Shown: positions 15,801 through 25,320, numbered from the stretch's first letter. The stretch: DNA of 64,000 bases from Amycolatopsis palatopharyngis (GCF_003385185.1 NZ_PQHZ01000011.1:116153-180152); one strand, 5' to 3'. Notes: generated by a model from the sequence alone, not told the origin. Numbers and translations are program-made.

Positions 15801-16864
15801 GACCGGATCTCGTCAACTCCCCCACCGCTGCTCAATTCCACCGGGGCCCTGCGGCGCAGTGACGTCACGACCGCTTCGGCCGCCTCGACACCCCAGCACA
15901 CCTCCTTCAGCGGCACTCGATCGGGCTGCCGCCTCCCCGCGAACACGGCGATCGCGTAATCCACCTCGCGCCGAAGGGCACCACCAATGCTCGTGTCCTC
16001 CTCGGGCCATAACGACAGGTCCGGCACGAAGGTTCCGCTGTTCGTCCACTCGACGAGGCCGTCGCTGACCAGTCGCTGACGCAGCATGCCCTCGAGGCCC
16101 AACACTTCTGCCTCGCCGACGATGGCGCCCGACAGCTCCAGCGCGCCGGCCAATGTCTGGGGCGCGGATCCGGGAACAAGCCAGGCCGACTCAACCGTCG
16201 CCGTCACACCGTTGTCGAACTCAAGCAGCGCGGTAACAACGCTCGGTGCTGCCTCGAGCGCAGCCTCGCTTTGCATCGCGAAGACGCGCACAACCGGACG
16301 TTGAACAAAGGAGACCGCGAGGTCGATGTCGTGAATGCAAGACTCCCACACCGGATGCACTCGATCGCCGAACGAGAGGAACCATTCCCGGCTGAAGTCA
16401 CGCCGCAGGCGAAGCGCGCACAACTGTCCGATACGTCCACTTCGGAGACTGTTCTGCATTCGCGCGTACGGTGCGGCGAAGCGGGAGATCTGCCCCGCGA
16501 CAACATGACGACCGGCGTTGGCGGCTTCGGTATGCACTCTCCAGGCATCAGCCGAGGACAGGGCCAATGGCTTTTCCACGAAGACGTGACAACCGGCTTC
16601 GAGCGCTACGACGCAGATCTCCGCGTGGGAGTCCTCGTCGGAGACGACCAGGACCGCGTCAGGACGTAATCGGTCGAGCAGGGGACTCAGCTCGGTGCCG
16701 ACGCTCTCCACCGAGAACTGTTCCGCAGCCTCCCGCAAACGCGTCTCGTCGACATCGCACAGTCCGACGACACGCGCACCGGCCTCCGCCCATACCCGAG
16801 CGTGGAGAGCGCCGAACCGGCCCACACCCACCACGACGACTCTCATCCCCTGCGGATCCATCAT
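15797..16864 (-). CDS. Gfo/Idh/MocA family oxidoreductase (second copy)
   Basis: A 355-residue NAD(P)-dependent sugar dehydrogenase. The dinucleotide loop GVGRFG lies near residues 13-18, LCDVDE supplies the acidic NAD-binding position, and FVEKPLALS carries the family Lys near residue 97. The C-terminal domain starts with the HDIDLAVSF helix, as in the copy at 4438-5412. Both ends are in 4-base stop/start overlaps with the lyase gene upstream and the kinase gene downstream. Oxidation of a pyranose or an aldonate hydroxyl is expected; substrate unknown. Confidence 0.87.
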   Translation of the reverse strand: MMDPQGMRVVVVGVGRFGALHARVWAEAGARVVGLCDVDETRLREAAEQFSVESVGTELSPLLDRLRPDAVLVVSDEDSHAEICVVALEAGCHVFVEKPLALSSADAWRVHTEAANAGRHVVAGQISRFAAPYARMQNSLRSGRIGQLCALRLRRDFSREWFLSFGDRVHPVWESCIHDIDLAVSFVQRPVVRVFAMQSEAALEAAPSVVTALLEFDNGVTATVESAWLVPGSAPQTLAGALELSGAIVGEAEVLGLEGMLRQRLVSDGLVEWTNSGTFVPDLSLWPEEDTSIGGALRREVDYAIAVFAGRRQPDRVPLKEVCWGVEAAEAVVTSLRRRAPVELSSGGGVDEIRS

Positions 16865-18078
16865 CGGACTCCTCTCGCCGGCGGCGCTGCCGACGTGGAC
16901 GTAACGGATAAAGTCTTCGCCCCGTGACCGGTAAGCATCACAACGACCAGAGCATCTTCCGGCATAAGCTCAATGGTCTCGGATGCGTTCAGTGCCGCGA
17001 CAGCGGCACCGGCCGCGGGTTCGACGAGAATTCCCTGCCGGCCGAGGTCAAGCGTCGCTTCGAGAATGTGCTCCTCGGCGATCGCGACGACCGCCCCACC
17101 GCTTTTCCGCACAGCGGCGAGAGTCAACAGGCCCTCGCGTTCGTAACCACGCAGGGAGTCAGCGATGGCGGTCGCGCTGGTCGGCGTTACCGTAATCGGC
17201 TCGGCGAGCGCGTCGCGCCAGTCCGCCCGCGACCACGCATGGGCGAGTGGGGCACACGCCTGCGCCTGCACACCGATCAATCGAGGAAGACGATCCCCCT
17301 GGCCCGCATCGAGGATGTCGGTGAATCCTTGCAGTAGCCCGTAAAGGAGCGGTCCGGCGCCGACGGGTACGACAACAGCGTCAGGCAACCGGCCCAGTTG
17401 CTCGTGGACCTCGATAGCTACGCCGCGGTACGCCTCGGCCAGCAAAGGGTTGCGGTAGGTGGTAGTGACATTGAACCATCCCTCGGCCTCGCCCCGTACC
17501 GCGTCCGCGTAGGCCGTACTGTAGTCGCCTTCCACCAGGCGAACCTCCGCACCGTGAGCGTTCGCTGCGCGGAGCTTCACCTGCGCGTCGGATCCGGTGC
17601 CGCAGACGATGCGGCACCCCAAGCCGGCCGCTGCTGCATAGGCCGCGGCCGACACCGCGGCATTGCCCGTGGAGGCCAGCATCAGACCCTCGAGACCCAG
17701 ATCGCGGGCGGCCGAGGCGGCCAAAGCCATCGCTCTGTCCTTGAAGGACAGTGTGGGGTTGAGCGATTCGAGCTTGCCGTGCACCCGCAGTCCGCTCGAG
17801 CCGGCCGCGCCCCTCAACGGCACCAGGGGCGTGCTGCCCTCGCCGAGGCTGACGACGTTGCCGGTACGCGGCAGGACCGCACCATGGCGCCAAATGCCAG
17901 GTGCTTTCGGATCGGCAACGAGGTCACGGGCGGCTATCGTCGCAAGGCCGGCGAGGAGGGGGCCACCGCACAGGTTGCACCGGTAGGCGGGCATACCCGC
18001 CAACGCACCGCATTCGGCGCACCGGATGACGTAGTCACGCGTGCCGAGCGCGGGGGAAAACTTTTCCGCCCCAGTCAT
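16861..18078 (-). CDS. Threonine synthase-like PLP-dependent lyase (second copy)
   Basis: A 405-residue fold-type II PLP enzyme with an N-terminal zinc-ribbon-like pair CAEC/CNLC (C20, C23, C34, C37), the PLP lysine in LSFKDRA (K113) and the STGNAAVSA loop. It is longer than the copy at 10186-11313 and closer to canonical threonine-synthase-like proteins (GEGSTPLV motif). The operon holds an M20 deacylase, sugar kinases and a sugar importer, so a catabolic elimination on a hydroxy-amino acid, such as an amino-sugar acid, is more likely than threonine synthesis. Its ATG overlaps the stop of a 35-codon ORF (ATGA), and its own stop overlaps the dehydrogenase start. Confidence 0.82.
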   Translation of the reverse strand: MTGAEKFSPALGTRDYVIRCAECGALAGMPAYRCNLCGGPLLAGLATIAARDLVADPKAPGIWRHGAVLPRTGNVVSLGEGSTPLVPLRGAAGSSGLRVHGKLESLNPTLSFKDRAMALAASAARDLGLEGLMLASTGNAAVSAAAYAAAAGLGCRIVCGTGSDAQVKLRAANAHGAEVRLVEGDYSTAYADAVRGEAEGWFNVTTTYRNPLLAEAYRGVAIEVHEQLGRLPDAVVVPVGAGPLLYGLLQGFTDILDAGQGDRLPRLIGVQAQACAPLAHAWSRADWRDALAEPITVTPTSATAIADSLRGYEREGLLTLAAVRKSGGAVVAIAEEHILEATLDLGRQGILVEPAAGAAVAALNASETIELMPEDALVVVMLTGHGAKTLSVTSTSAAPPARGVR

Positions 18079-18182
18079 GCCCCCACCTCCACCGCGTGCA
18101 CGCCTGTCCGTACTCGGGTTTCCATCTCGTTCCGCAGCACCTTCGTCCGCTGCCGGGCCAACACAGACTTAAGATCGACCAT
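18075..18182 (-). CDS. Hypothetical 35-residue coupled micro-ORF
   Basis: This short frame fills the space between iclR and the lyase exactly: its ATG (18182-18180) shares a base with the iclR TGA, and its TGA (18077-18075) overlaps the lyase ATG. A strong GGAGAGGTG lies just upstream. The product begins MVDLKSVLARQRTKVL, is rich in basic residues and has no membrane segment or known domain. It may be a real small protein, a leader that couples lyase translation to iclR, or the N-terminal piece of a lost gene. Because every other junction in this operon is overlapped, translation across it is likely; function is unknown. Confidence 0.5.
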   Translation of the reverse strand: MVDLKSVLARQRTKVLRNEMETRVRTGVHAVEVGA

Positions 18183-18970
18183 CACCTCTCCTCACTGGTA
18201 CTCGAACGTCGCCCTGGCCAGCCGAGCGCGTGCGACACGCGATCGGCGGTGGCCGCTACCATCGCGCCGGTTTCCTCGACTCGAGATGGGTCGAACCGCG
18301 AACCCGGAGTCGACAAGCTGATGCCGGCGACGACTCGGCCGGTGTGGTCGAACACCGGCGCACCGACGCAGCAGATTCCCACCTCGTTGTCCTGCAGGTC
18401 AGTGCTGTAGCCATTCCGCCGTACGACCTCGAGCACCTGGAGTATGGTCCCCTGATCCGACGCCAAGTCGAACAAGCGTGTGGAACCCTCGATCACCTCG
18501 GTCACCACCGAGTCGGGTGAGTAGGCGAGGATAGCCCGGCCGATGGCGGTTGTCAGGGCCGGGTTCGTTGCACCGATGCGGCTGTACATTCGCACCGGGT
18601 GCGGACTGTCTATCTTTTCCAGATACACGATGTGTACCGAGGCGAGAATCCCGAGATGGCACGTCTCCGAGGTATCCGCGACAATTTTCGCCATTTCTGG
18701 CTTCGCGACGTCACGTAGATCGACGCCGTCGAGGAAAGCGCGCGACAGCACAACGGTCCCCACGCCGACCGTGTGTAGCCCGGTCGTGGTCTCCCCCACC
18801 AGCGATGCCGACCGCAGTACCTGCAACAACCGGTGCAATGTCGTCATGGGGATCTCGGACACTCGCGCCAGATCAGCGAGCGAGATACCGGAAGGGTGCT
18901 CGGCGAGAATATTCAGCACAGTGATGGCCCTCTCGACGGCACGCAGCCCGCCCTGCCCACGGTCGCTCAT
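18182..18970 (-). CDS. IclR family transcriptional regulator (second copy)
   Basis: A 262-residue IclR regulator with an N-terminal winged HTH (LADLARVSEIPMTTLHRLL, about residues 34-52) and an effector domain containing VYLEKIDSPHPVRMYSRIG and GRVVAGISLS. It is similar to the IclR at 5416-6150, which suggests related effectors. It lies in the middle of the long minus-strand operon, overlapping the M20 peptidase-family gene by 4 bases, so it would be co-expressed with the enzymes it may control. It could also act on a separate internal or distant promoter. Confidence 0.92.
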   Translation of the reverse strand: MSDRGQGGLRAVERAITVLNILAEHPSGISLADLARVSEIPMTTLHRLLQVLRSASLVGETTTGLHTVGVGTVVLSRAFLDGVDLRDVAKPEMAKIVADTSETCHLGILASVHIVYLEKIDSPHPVRMYSRIGATNPALTTAIGRAILAYSPDSVVTEVIEGSTRLFDLASDQGTILQVLEVVRRNGYSTDLQDNEVGICCVGAPVFDHTGRVVAGISLSTPGSRFDPSRVEETGAMVAATADRVSHALGWPGRRSSTSEER

Positions 18971-20175
18971 TTATTCACCTCGGCCTGGAGAAATCGTGTC
19001 GCGAAAAGGAGGTAAACATCGGCTGCGCGATGTAGCTGGTCGATCGCGATCCACTCGTCGAGCGAGTGGGCCTGCGCGATATCGCCGGGCCCGCACACCA
19101 CTGTGGGGGTTCCGGTCTCGGCGGCGAGGAGCGCCCCGTCAGTCCAGAACTGAACACCGATCGGGTCATCGCCATGGTCAATGCACTCAGCCACCACTGT
19201 GCACAACTCCCGCAATCCAGGATTCGTCGCGGGACACTCCAGCGGCGCATGGACGAATGCGCACGTACCCTCCATCTCTCGAACCACGCCGTCCACCTGC
19301 GGGTCCTCCGCGCGCAGGCGATCCACCAACTCCTCAACCTCGCGCAGTGCGTCGGAGTGTCCCTCCTGGGGCAGCCACCGTCGGTCCAGCTGCACGCTGC
19401 ACGATGCGGGGACCATCGGGGGACGATCCCCACCGGCCACGACGCCGACGTTGACCGTCGCTGTCCCCAGCAGCGGGTGACTTCGCCGGGCAAGGGTGGG
19501 CACCAGTTCACGCTCGACAAGCTGAACAAAACGGGCGGCGTGATAAGCGGCGTTGATACCTTCGTCCGGAACGCTGCCGTGCGTGGCCAGTCCACGAAAG
19601 GCGGCCTCGATCCACATCGCTCCTTTGTGGGCACGAGCCACCTGCAGCAGCGTCGGCTCTCCAACGACGGCAAAGTCGGCGGTGACTCCCGACCGGGCCA
19701 GTGCGAGCATGCCGACACTGCCACTCTCCTCCCCCGCCACCCCGGTGAACACCAACTCCCCGGCGAAGGAAACACCCTCCGCGCCCAGCACCTCGGTGCA
19801 GACGAGCATGGCCGCGAGAGCACCCTTCATGTCCACGGCGCCGCGGCCGTACAACCGACCGTTCTTGACCTCCGGGCGGTAGGCGTCCGCCATCCCGTAG
19901 CCGGGGACGGTGTCGAGGTGCGCGTTGAACATCAACGAAGGACCGGGCCTGTCTCCTCGGACGACGGCAACAACGTTGCGTCTGTCCTCCTCCACCGGCT
20001 GGAGCGAAACCTCGGCCCGCTGACCCAGTCGCTCAGCGAGATAGGACGCTACGTACTCCGCTACCGACCGCTCCGCATTCGGAAGATCCTGATGTCCCTC
20101 GACCTCGATCAGCCGGGCGGCGAGATCGACCACCGCGTCGTGGTCGATTCTTGTCCGCAGATCAATACCGGTCAC
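18967..20175 (-). CDS. M20 family deacylase (ArgE/DapE-like)
   Basis: A 402-residue zinc metallohydrolase of the ArgE/DapE/ACY1 family. Metal and catalytic motifs are NAHLDTVP (His, catalytic Asp), GRGAVDMKG (bridging Asp), GEESGSVG (catalytic Glu, metal Glu), VGEPTLLQV (metal position) and the C-terminal AQAHSLDE His. A lid/dimerisation domain lies between about 180 and 300. Family members remove N-acyl groups from amino acids. In this operon it is the functional counterpart of the D-aminoacylase of locus A, and would deacylate an N-acyl amino sugar acid ahead of the PLP lyase. Substrate is inferred. Confidence 0.87.
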   Translation of the reverse strand: MTGIDLRTRIDHDAVVDLAARLIEVEGHQDLPNAERSVAEYVASYLAERLGQRAEVSLQPVEEDRRNVVAVVRGDRPGPSLMFNAHLDTVPGYGMADAYRPEVKNGRLYGRGAVDMKGALAAMLVCTEVLGAEGVSFAGELVFTGVAGEESGSVGMLALARSGVTADFAVVGEPTLLQVARAHKGAMWIEAAFRGLATHGSVPDEGINAAYHAARFVQLVERELVPTLARRSHPLLGTATVNVGVVAGGDRPPMVPASCSVQLDRRWLPQEGHSDALREVEELVDRLRAEDPQVDGVVREMEGTCAFVHAPLECPATNPGLRELCTVVAECIDHGDDPIGVQFWTDGALLAAETGTPTVVCGPGDIAQAHSLDEWIAIDQLHRAADVYLLFATRFLQAEVNK

Positions 20176-21743
20176 AGGTCCTCCTCGGCATCCTGCGTCG
20201 TGGTGAACGACGGGTCGTGGCTCAACACAGCCAGAGCCCGCGCCGCCGCGTCGTACCGTTGTCGGGCGGAGCGGTAGTCACGAACGGCACCGGTGCCCGG
20301 CGGACGCACGGATGTGGTCGCGACGCATACGTCACTGGCCTCAGCAGCATCACTCCACGCGCCGGCACCGAGACCGGCCAGGATCGCGGCGCCCAGCGGT
20401 GACGAGTCGTCGGCGACCCGCTCCACCGGAACGTCCTGCACCGCGGCGATCGCCGCTACCCATACCGAGGAGCGAGCCAGACCACCACCGACCCGCACCT
20501 GCTCGGCACCCCCTACGACCCTCCCGACGTGGTCGACCGCCGCGGCACACGCATAGGCGACGCCTTCCAGGACCGCACGCGCGAGAGATGCGGCCCCGTG
20601 CTCACCGGTCAATCCGACGAAGGCACCCCGAACCAGCGGGTCATGGTCAGGGGCGCTCGTACCCAACAGGGACGGCACACACACCGCACCGCCGGCCCCC
20701 GGCCTGTCCTGGGAGGCGAGGTGATCCATCCGTGATCCACCCGCGGCGTCGCGGTGTCCGCGCTCGTCGAACAACGTTTCCGCCCACTGCACGCTCATCC
20801 CGGCCGCGTACACGGAGTCCATGGCGAGGTACTTCTCCGATGCCGCACGGCCGAAGACGAAGTGGCTACCGGCGATCGGTTCGTCGAGCGGCGCGAGGAT
20901 CTGTGCCGCGGTTCCCGCGTTGACGTAGACCGTGCCGGGGCGCACCAACCCCGCTCCGAGTCCGGAACAGGCGACGTCCGACGCTCCGGCGACCACAGGA
21001 GTCCCGGGAAGGAGGCCGGTCTGTGCACCGGCCTCCTCGGTCACCGTTGCGACGATGTCCGCGGAACCGTCGACCGATGGAGCGAGCTCACTATCCACGC
21101 CGCACAGTCGCCACAGGTCGGCGTCCCACTGGTTGCGGCGCACGTCGTACAGCAGGGTTCCTCGGGCATCGGTGACATCGGTTCCCCAGGTGCCGGTGAG
21201 CCGGTGGCGCAGCGCGTCCTTCGGCTGCACGATGCGAATCGCGCGGCCGAGCGAGTCCGGTTCGTGTTCGGCGAGCCAGGCCAGCTTGGGCGCCGTGAAG
21301 GCCTCGACGACCGGGTTCGCGCAACGCTGCAGAAAGAGCGACTCATGCTCGCGCAGTCGCCGCACCTGCGCGGCGCTGCGTCGGTCGGCCCACGTCATCG
21401 CCGGACGGACCCAGCGGTCACGCTCGTCGACGAGGACCGCCGCATGCATGTGTCCGCTGAGGCCCACGGCCCGGACAAAGGCAGGTTCCGCGTTCTCACC
21501 CCACGCCTGTTTCACAGCCGAGACGGCGGCGTTCCACCAGTCCAGCGGGTTCTGCTCGTGCCCCCCTTTCGATACCAGTTGAGAGGGGTAGGCACAGTAG
21601 CCGCGGCCGACCGTGACACCGGTATGGACGTCGACCAGTAGTGCCTTGACGCCCGTCGTGCCGACGTCGATACCGAGGACGAGGTCGGCAGTCGTGCGAA
21701 GGCCGGCCCGGTGACTGGTCGGCTCCCCAGGCACCGCCGTCAC
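20172..21743 (-). CDS. FGGY family carbohydrate kinase (xylulokinase-like)
   Basis: A 523-residue FGGY kinase with LVLGIDVGTTGVKALLVD for the first ATP-binding strand-turn, LSGHMHAAVLVD and ADRRS at the substrate side, and the C-terminal GGLARSSVW and DSSPLGAAILA ATP-binding segments. It resembles xylulokinases in length. The GTG at 21743 overlaps the preceding isomerase stop (GTGA), and the end overlaps the deacylase gene. It would phosphorylate a ketose or polyol made by the TIM-barrel isomerase immediately upstream. Confidence 0.87.
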   Translation of the reverse strand: MTAVPGEPTSHRAGLRTTADLVLGIDVGTTGVKALLVDVHTGVTVGRGYCAYPSQLVSKGGHEQNPLDWWNAAVSAVKQAWGENAEPAFVRAVGLSGHMHAAVLVDERDRWVRPAMTWADRRSAAQVRRLREHESLFLQRCANPVVEAFTAPKLAWLAEHEPDSLGRAIRIVQPKDALRHRLTGTWGTDVTDARGTLLYDVRRNQWDADLWRLCGVDSELAPSVDGSADIVATVTEEAGAQTGLLPGTPVVAGASDVACSGLGAGLVRPGTVYVNAGTAAQILAPLDEPIAGSHFVFGRAASEKYLAMDSVYAAGMSVQWAETLFDERGHRDAAGGSRMDHLASQDRPGAGGAVCVPSLLGTSAPDHDPLVRGAFVGLTGEHGAASLARAVLEGVAYACAAAVDHVGRVVGGAEQVRVGGGLARSSVWVAAIAAVQDVPVERVADDSSPLGAAILAGLGAGAWSDAAEASDVCVATTSVRPPGTGAVRDYRSARQRYDAAARALAVLSHDPSFTTTQDAEEDL

Positions 21744-22681
21744 TTGGTGCGCTGGGGCTTGAAGCCGAACTCGCCGAGGAATTCCAGGGACTCCTCGGCC
21801 ACCCGGTCGAAGTCGGCCAGACCGATGCCCGCGGGCTCCCCCACACCAATGTTGCCGCCGACCTGCCACCCCTCCCACTCAACGCTGACGTAGCCCTGGA
21901 AGTCGATCTCGGACAAGGCCTCGAACGTCTCGCGAAAGTCGACGAGGCCGCCGCCGAACCAGATGTGGTTGGTGTTGACGATCGTCGGCAGACCCACCTC
22001 GTCCTTGATCTGCACCACGTCGATGTAACGGCCGAGCCGTTTGATCGCATCCTTGACGTTCATGAATGGCTTGACCGCGATGTAGAAGGCTCCCGTGTCC
22101 ATGGTCAACCGAAGGTTGTCGGCCCCCACCTCGTCGAACATCCTCTCGATGAGCTCGACGCGGTTGAGGATGGTGCCCTGCAACAGCTCGATGCTGACGT
22201 TCAGCCCGAGCTTGGCGGCGTGCGCGGCGACCTCGGTGATGGCCTCGCGGCACTGCCGCCACGCTTCCCGCCGGCTCAGCAGGACGTTCAGTGGTGGGTC
22301 GTAGTAGCCATCCCCGATCAGCGTCACCACGGACTCGCAGCCCAAAACCGCGGCCGCGTCCAGCGCCCGCTTGAAGGTGGCGATGCCGCGCTCGCGGTCG
22401 AACTCTCGTGGACTGACGAACGTACTGTGGCAGCCGAGGTAGCCGATGTCGATACCGAGCCGGTCGGTGGTGGCTCGCAGGTCGATCAGCTGCTGGTCGT
22501 ACTCGTCGGCAGGAACGTCGAGCAGCTTCGCGTAGATGAAGTCAATGCCGTCGTAACCGTATCGAGCGGTCTGCTCCGCACACCAGGTGACCGGCTTGTC
22601 GCCCCAGGAGTTCCAGGCCGGACCGGCCGCCTCAAGGCGCCCCCACGGCATATTCGGCCAGACTTCCAGGTTGAGCTTCAT
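21740..22681 (-). CDS. Sugar phosphate isomerase/epimerase (xylose isomerase-like TIM barrel)
   Basis: A 313-residue protein of the AP-endonuclease-2/xylose-isomerase-like superfamily. Likely metal ligands are the Glu of VSIELLQG, the Asp/His of the TMDTGAF strand and the VQIKDE strand, and the Glu of YVSVEWEG. It begins MKLNLEVWPNMPWG, the ATG at 22681 being preceded by GGAAACC; an upstream in-frame ATG adds 11 unlike residues. It probably isomerises or epimerises a keto sugar for the kinase next to it, with which it overlaps by 4 bases. The actual sugar is unknown. Confidence 0.85.
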   Translation of the reverse strand: MKLNLEVWPNMPWGRLEAAGPAWNSWGDKPVTWCAEQTARYGYDGIDFIYAKLLDVPADEYDQQLIDLRATTDRLGIDIGYLGCHSTFVSPREFDRERGIATFKRALDAAAVLGCESVVTLIGDGYYDPPLNVLLSRREAWRQCREAITEVAAHAAKLGLNVSIELLQGTILNRVELIERMFDEVGADNLRLTMDTGAFYIAVKPFMNVKDAIKRLGRYIDVVQIKDEVGLPTIVNTNHIWFGGGLVDFRETFEALSEIDFQGYVSVEWEGWQVGGNIGVGEPAGIGLADFDRVAEESLEFLGEFGFKPQRTK

Positions 22682-22710
22682 GGAGGTTTCCCTTCCGTAC
22701 GTTATGGGGT

Positions 22711-23502
22711 TCACAAATGTGGAATGCGCGCCGAGAGCTGCGAGATCATCCGCTGGTTGTGTTCCGAAGCGCCGGGCATGTTCGCGCTGAGGAAGACTTG
22801 CGGCCGCCGGTGATCACGTAGTTGGCGAGCACATGCCTCGACGATCACCGTGTTCAGGAGGGTCAGACCTACGACGGTTGAGGCCGGTCCCGCTAATGGC
22901 AGATCCTGATCGAGTCGTACCAGGGCATCGCCGGGGGGACAATGGTTGTCGATGACGACGTCGGCGACTTCATGCAGTCTCGGCCCGGGGCGTTGAATGG
23001 AGTCGGCGTATGCCCGGGAGGTTATCGCGATCACGGGCAGGCCGCCTTCGCGCGCCGTTCCGGCAATCTCGATCGGCAGCGCATTCGCCCCGGAATTGGA
23101 GACGACGAGCATGCAGTCGCGATTACCGTCCAAGTCATAGCCGTCCAACACGGTCCGGGAGTGTCCAGCCTCCCGCTCGCGCTGAGTGCTGCGTACCGCA
23201 CCTTCATGCAGCATGTATGGCGGCTTCAGCACGGGACAGACTCGGACCGCGCCGCCTGCTCGGTAAAAGGCCTCCTCGGCGAACATGTGCGAGTGCCCGC
23301 TGCCGAAGATGTAGAGCACCCCGTTTCGGTTGAATGTGGCTGCGACGGTATCGGCGGCCCGCGCGACAGTGGAGGTTTCCTGCCCTGTCGCCTCAGCGAG
23401 GATCGCGCCTAGGCGTTCCTGATAGGTGCGCCCGACGGTCGGCTGCCCCGGCTGCACATGTTCTCTTTTATCCGCGTTCGTCGGTGAGTCCGAACTACCC
23501 AT
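22711..23502 (-). CDS. SIS domain protein (phosphosugar-binding, UPF0309-like)
   Basis: A 263-residue protein with a single SIS domain: YIFGSGHSHMFAEEAF is the phosphosugar-binding loop with Ser residues, and LVVSNSGANALPIEIA the second. SIS proteins isomerise or bind phosphorylated sugars and amino sugars. It follows the permease genes by 15 bases and precedes the isomerase gene by 29. With a DasR-like regulator and DasR-type sites at the operon head, binding of an amino-sugar phosphate is an attractive idea, but no residue proves it. Confidence 0.85.
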   Translation of the reverse strand: MGSSDSPTNADKREHVQPGQPTVGRTYQERLGAILAEATGQETSTVARAADTVAATFNRNGVLYIFGSGHSHMFAEEAFYRAGGAVRVCPVLKPPYMLHEGAVRSTQREREAGHSRTVLDGYDLDGNRDCMLVVSNSGANALPIEIAGTAREGGLPVIAITSRAYADSIQRPGPRLHEVADVVIDNHCPPGDALVRLDQDLPLAGPASTVVGLTLLNTVIVEACARQLRDHRRPQVFLSANMPGASEHNQRMISQLSARIPHL

Positions 23503-23517
23503 GAGAATCGTCCCGCA

Positions 23518-24345
23518 CTACTTCACGGCTCCGGCGGTGAGCCCGCCGATGAAGTAACGCCCGACGAACAGGAACGGAATGATCGCGGGCAGCATCGTGA
23601 GGACAGTGCCGGCCATCAGCAGACCCCAGTTCACCGTGTACTGACCCATAATCGCGCTGAGCCCGATGGGGAGCGTCTTCAGCTCATCGCTCACCAGCAA
23701 CTGGGAGGCGAACACGAACTCGGTCCATGAGTAGACGAATGCATACACAGCAACAGTGGCGAGCCCTGGAGCGAGCAATGGCAGGACGACCTGGAACATG
23801 GTGCGAACTGGTCCTGCCCCGTCGACCGCAGCCGCCTCGTCAATTTCCCTCGGAATTGACAGGAAGAAACCACGGAGCAGCCACGTACAGAAGGGTGCTG
23901 TGAAGGCAATGTTCACGATAACGAGAGCCGTGAGAGTGTTTATCAGTTGGAACTGCGCAAAAACCTGGTACAGCGGAACGAGCAGCAGGGTGCCTGGAAT
24001 CATGTAGGCCAGCAGCACGAGTCCGGCGATCTTCTGGCTTCCGGGAATATTCATTCGGTAGAGCCCATAAGCGCCACAGAAGGACACTATCGCGGTGAAC
24101 AAGGCTGTCAGGATGGCCACGATGAAGCTGTTCGACAGGTACACACCATAATCCGTCGCGGTGAGCAACTGCCGAAAATTGTCGAAGGTACCGGACTCCG
24201 GGACTGGCGTTGGGCTGGTACGCAGGATCTCCTCGCGCCCCTTGAACGACGAGGCCGTCACCCAGTAGACCGGCCCGAGGACGAGCACCGCCAGAACCAC
24301 CATCGAGACCCAACGAGGCATGCTTCGTATCCATGAGATAAACAC
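23518..24345 (-). CDS. Sugar ABC transporter permease (MalG type)
   Basis: A 275-residue permease starting at the GTG at 24345, which follows AAGGAGG by about 7 bases and the upstream stop by 4; 5' extension would overlap the partner permease. Six hydrophobic helices are evident, with the EAA loop DEAAAVDGAG near residue 175 facing the shared ATPase. It ends in GGLTAGAVK, the typical MalG-family C-terminus. It is part of the locus B importer with the next two genes. Confidence 0.92.
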   Translation of the reverse strand: MFISWIRSMPRWVSMVVLAVLVLGPVYWVTASSFKGREEILRTSPTPVPESGTFDNFRQLLTATDYGVYLSNSFIVAILTALFTAIVSFCGAYGLYRMNIPGSQKIAGLVLLAYMIPGTLLLVPLYQVFAQFQLINTLTALVIVNIAFTAPFCTWLLRGFFLSIPREIDEAAAVDGAGPVRTMFQVVLPLLAPGLATVAVYAFVYSWTEFVFASQLLVSDELKTLPIGLSAIMGQYTVNWGLLMAGTVLTMLPAIIPFLFVGRYFIGGLTAGAVK

Positions 24346-24349
24346 GTGT

Positions 24350-25318
24350 TCACACCTCCTTTGGCCTGGCAAGGCCGATGTAGATCCACGTCAGCAAGCC
24401 CAGCAGCACGATGGCCACAACGCTCGCGGCAGCGGCTTCGCTAGCCTGAAACTCCTTGAAGGCAGTGTCGTAGATGTAAACCGGCGACGTCTTGGAGGCA
24501 CCAGCCGGACCTCCTTTGGTCACAAGATAGATCGAGTCGATGATGTTGAACGACCAGAGTGATCCGACGAGTCCGAGCGCGAACAACACGGGCTGGAGAA
24601 TCGGCAGTGTGATGCGCCAAAACATGTTCCAGGCGTTGGCGCCATCCACCCTCGCGGCCTCGTAGACTTCAGTGGGAACGGTCCGCAAAGCACCAAAGAT
24701 GATCACGGCACCCAACGGGAACCAATGCCAGCTGTTCATGAAGATCAGTGTAGGCAGGGCCCACGTGCTGTCCGCGAAGAACTGAACGTGGTCGACGCCA
24801 AAGAATCCGAGAACCTTGGGCACTATGCCGTAATTGCTATTCATGAGCCATTGCCAGATCACAGCCACGGCAACGGTGGGGATGACCCACGGCAAAAGGA
24901 TCCACGTCCTCGCCGTCCGTGACCACAGTTTGCCGCGCGCGAGCAGCAAGGCGGTCGCGAAGGCCAGAACGGTCTGAACGGTCAGGTTACCGAATAGCCA
25001 GACGAACGAGAGACCGAGCGACTTCCACATCGCGGGGTCAGCGAGCATGTCGCGATAGGTGTCCGTCCCGACGAACTGCGACTCGGTTCCCGCAACACCC
25101 TGGTCCTGCAGGCTCAACAAGACCGTGTTGATCAATGGGAAACCAATGACCGCCAGCATCAGGAGTACCAGTGGTGCGACGAGAAACAGGCCGAAAACGT
25201 GCGGATTCTTTCGACGGCGAACTCGCCTTGGCGTCTTGGTGCCAGACCTGATGGATGACCCGTGGTGTCGGGTCGAGACGCTCTCCCGACCCGACACCGC
25301 CGTAGAGCTTTCTGACAT
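24350..25318 (-). CDS. Sugar ABC transporter permease (MalF type)
   Basis: A 322-residue permease with a polar, basic N-terminal segment of about 40 residues (TPRRVRRRKNPHV) and six membrane helices starting at FGLFLVAPLV. The EAA loop EAARVDGAN lies near residue 220. GGAG precedes the ATG by about 7 bases, 2 bases after the binding-protein stop. It pairs with the MalG-type permease just downstream. Confidence 0.92.
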   Translation of the reverse strand: MSESSTAVSGRESVSTRHHGSSIRSGTKTPRRVRRRKNPHVFGLFLVAPLVLLMLAVIGFPLINTVLLSLQDQGVAGTESQFVGTDTYRDMLADPAMWKSLGLSFVWLFGNLTVQTVLAFATALLLARGKLWSRTARTWILLPWVIPTVAVAVIWQWLMNSNYGIVPKVLGFFGVDHVQFFADSTWALPTLIFMNSWHWFPLGAVIIFGALRTVPTEVYEAARVDGANAWNMFWRITLPILQPVLFALGLVGSLWSFNIIDSIYLVTKGGPAGASKTSPVYIYDTAFKEFQASEAAAASVVAIVLLGLLTWIYIGLARPKEV

Positions 25319-25320
25319 TA

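Noticed and set aside
10186..18078. Threonine biosynthesis by the two threonine-synthase-like genes
   Set aside because: Both lie inside sugar import operons with deacylases and sugar kinases, and no homoserine enzymes are near.
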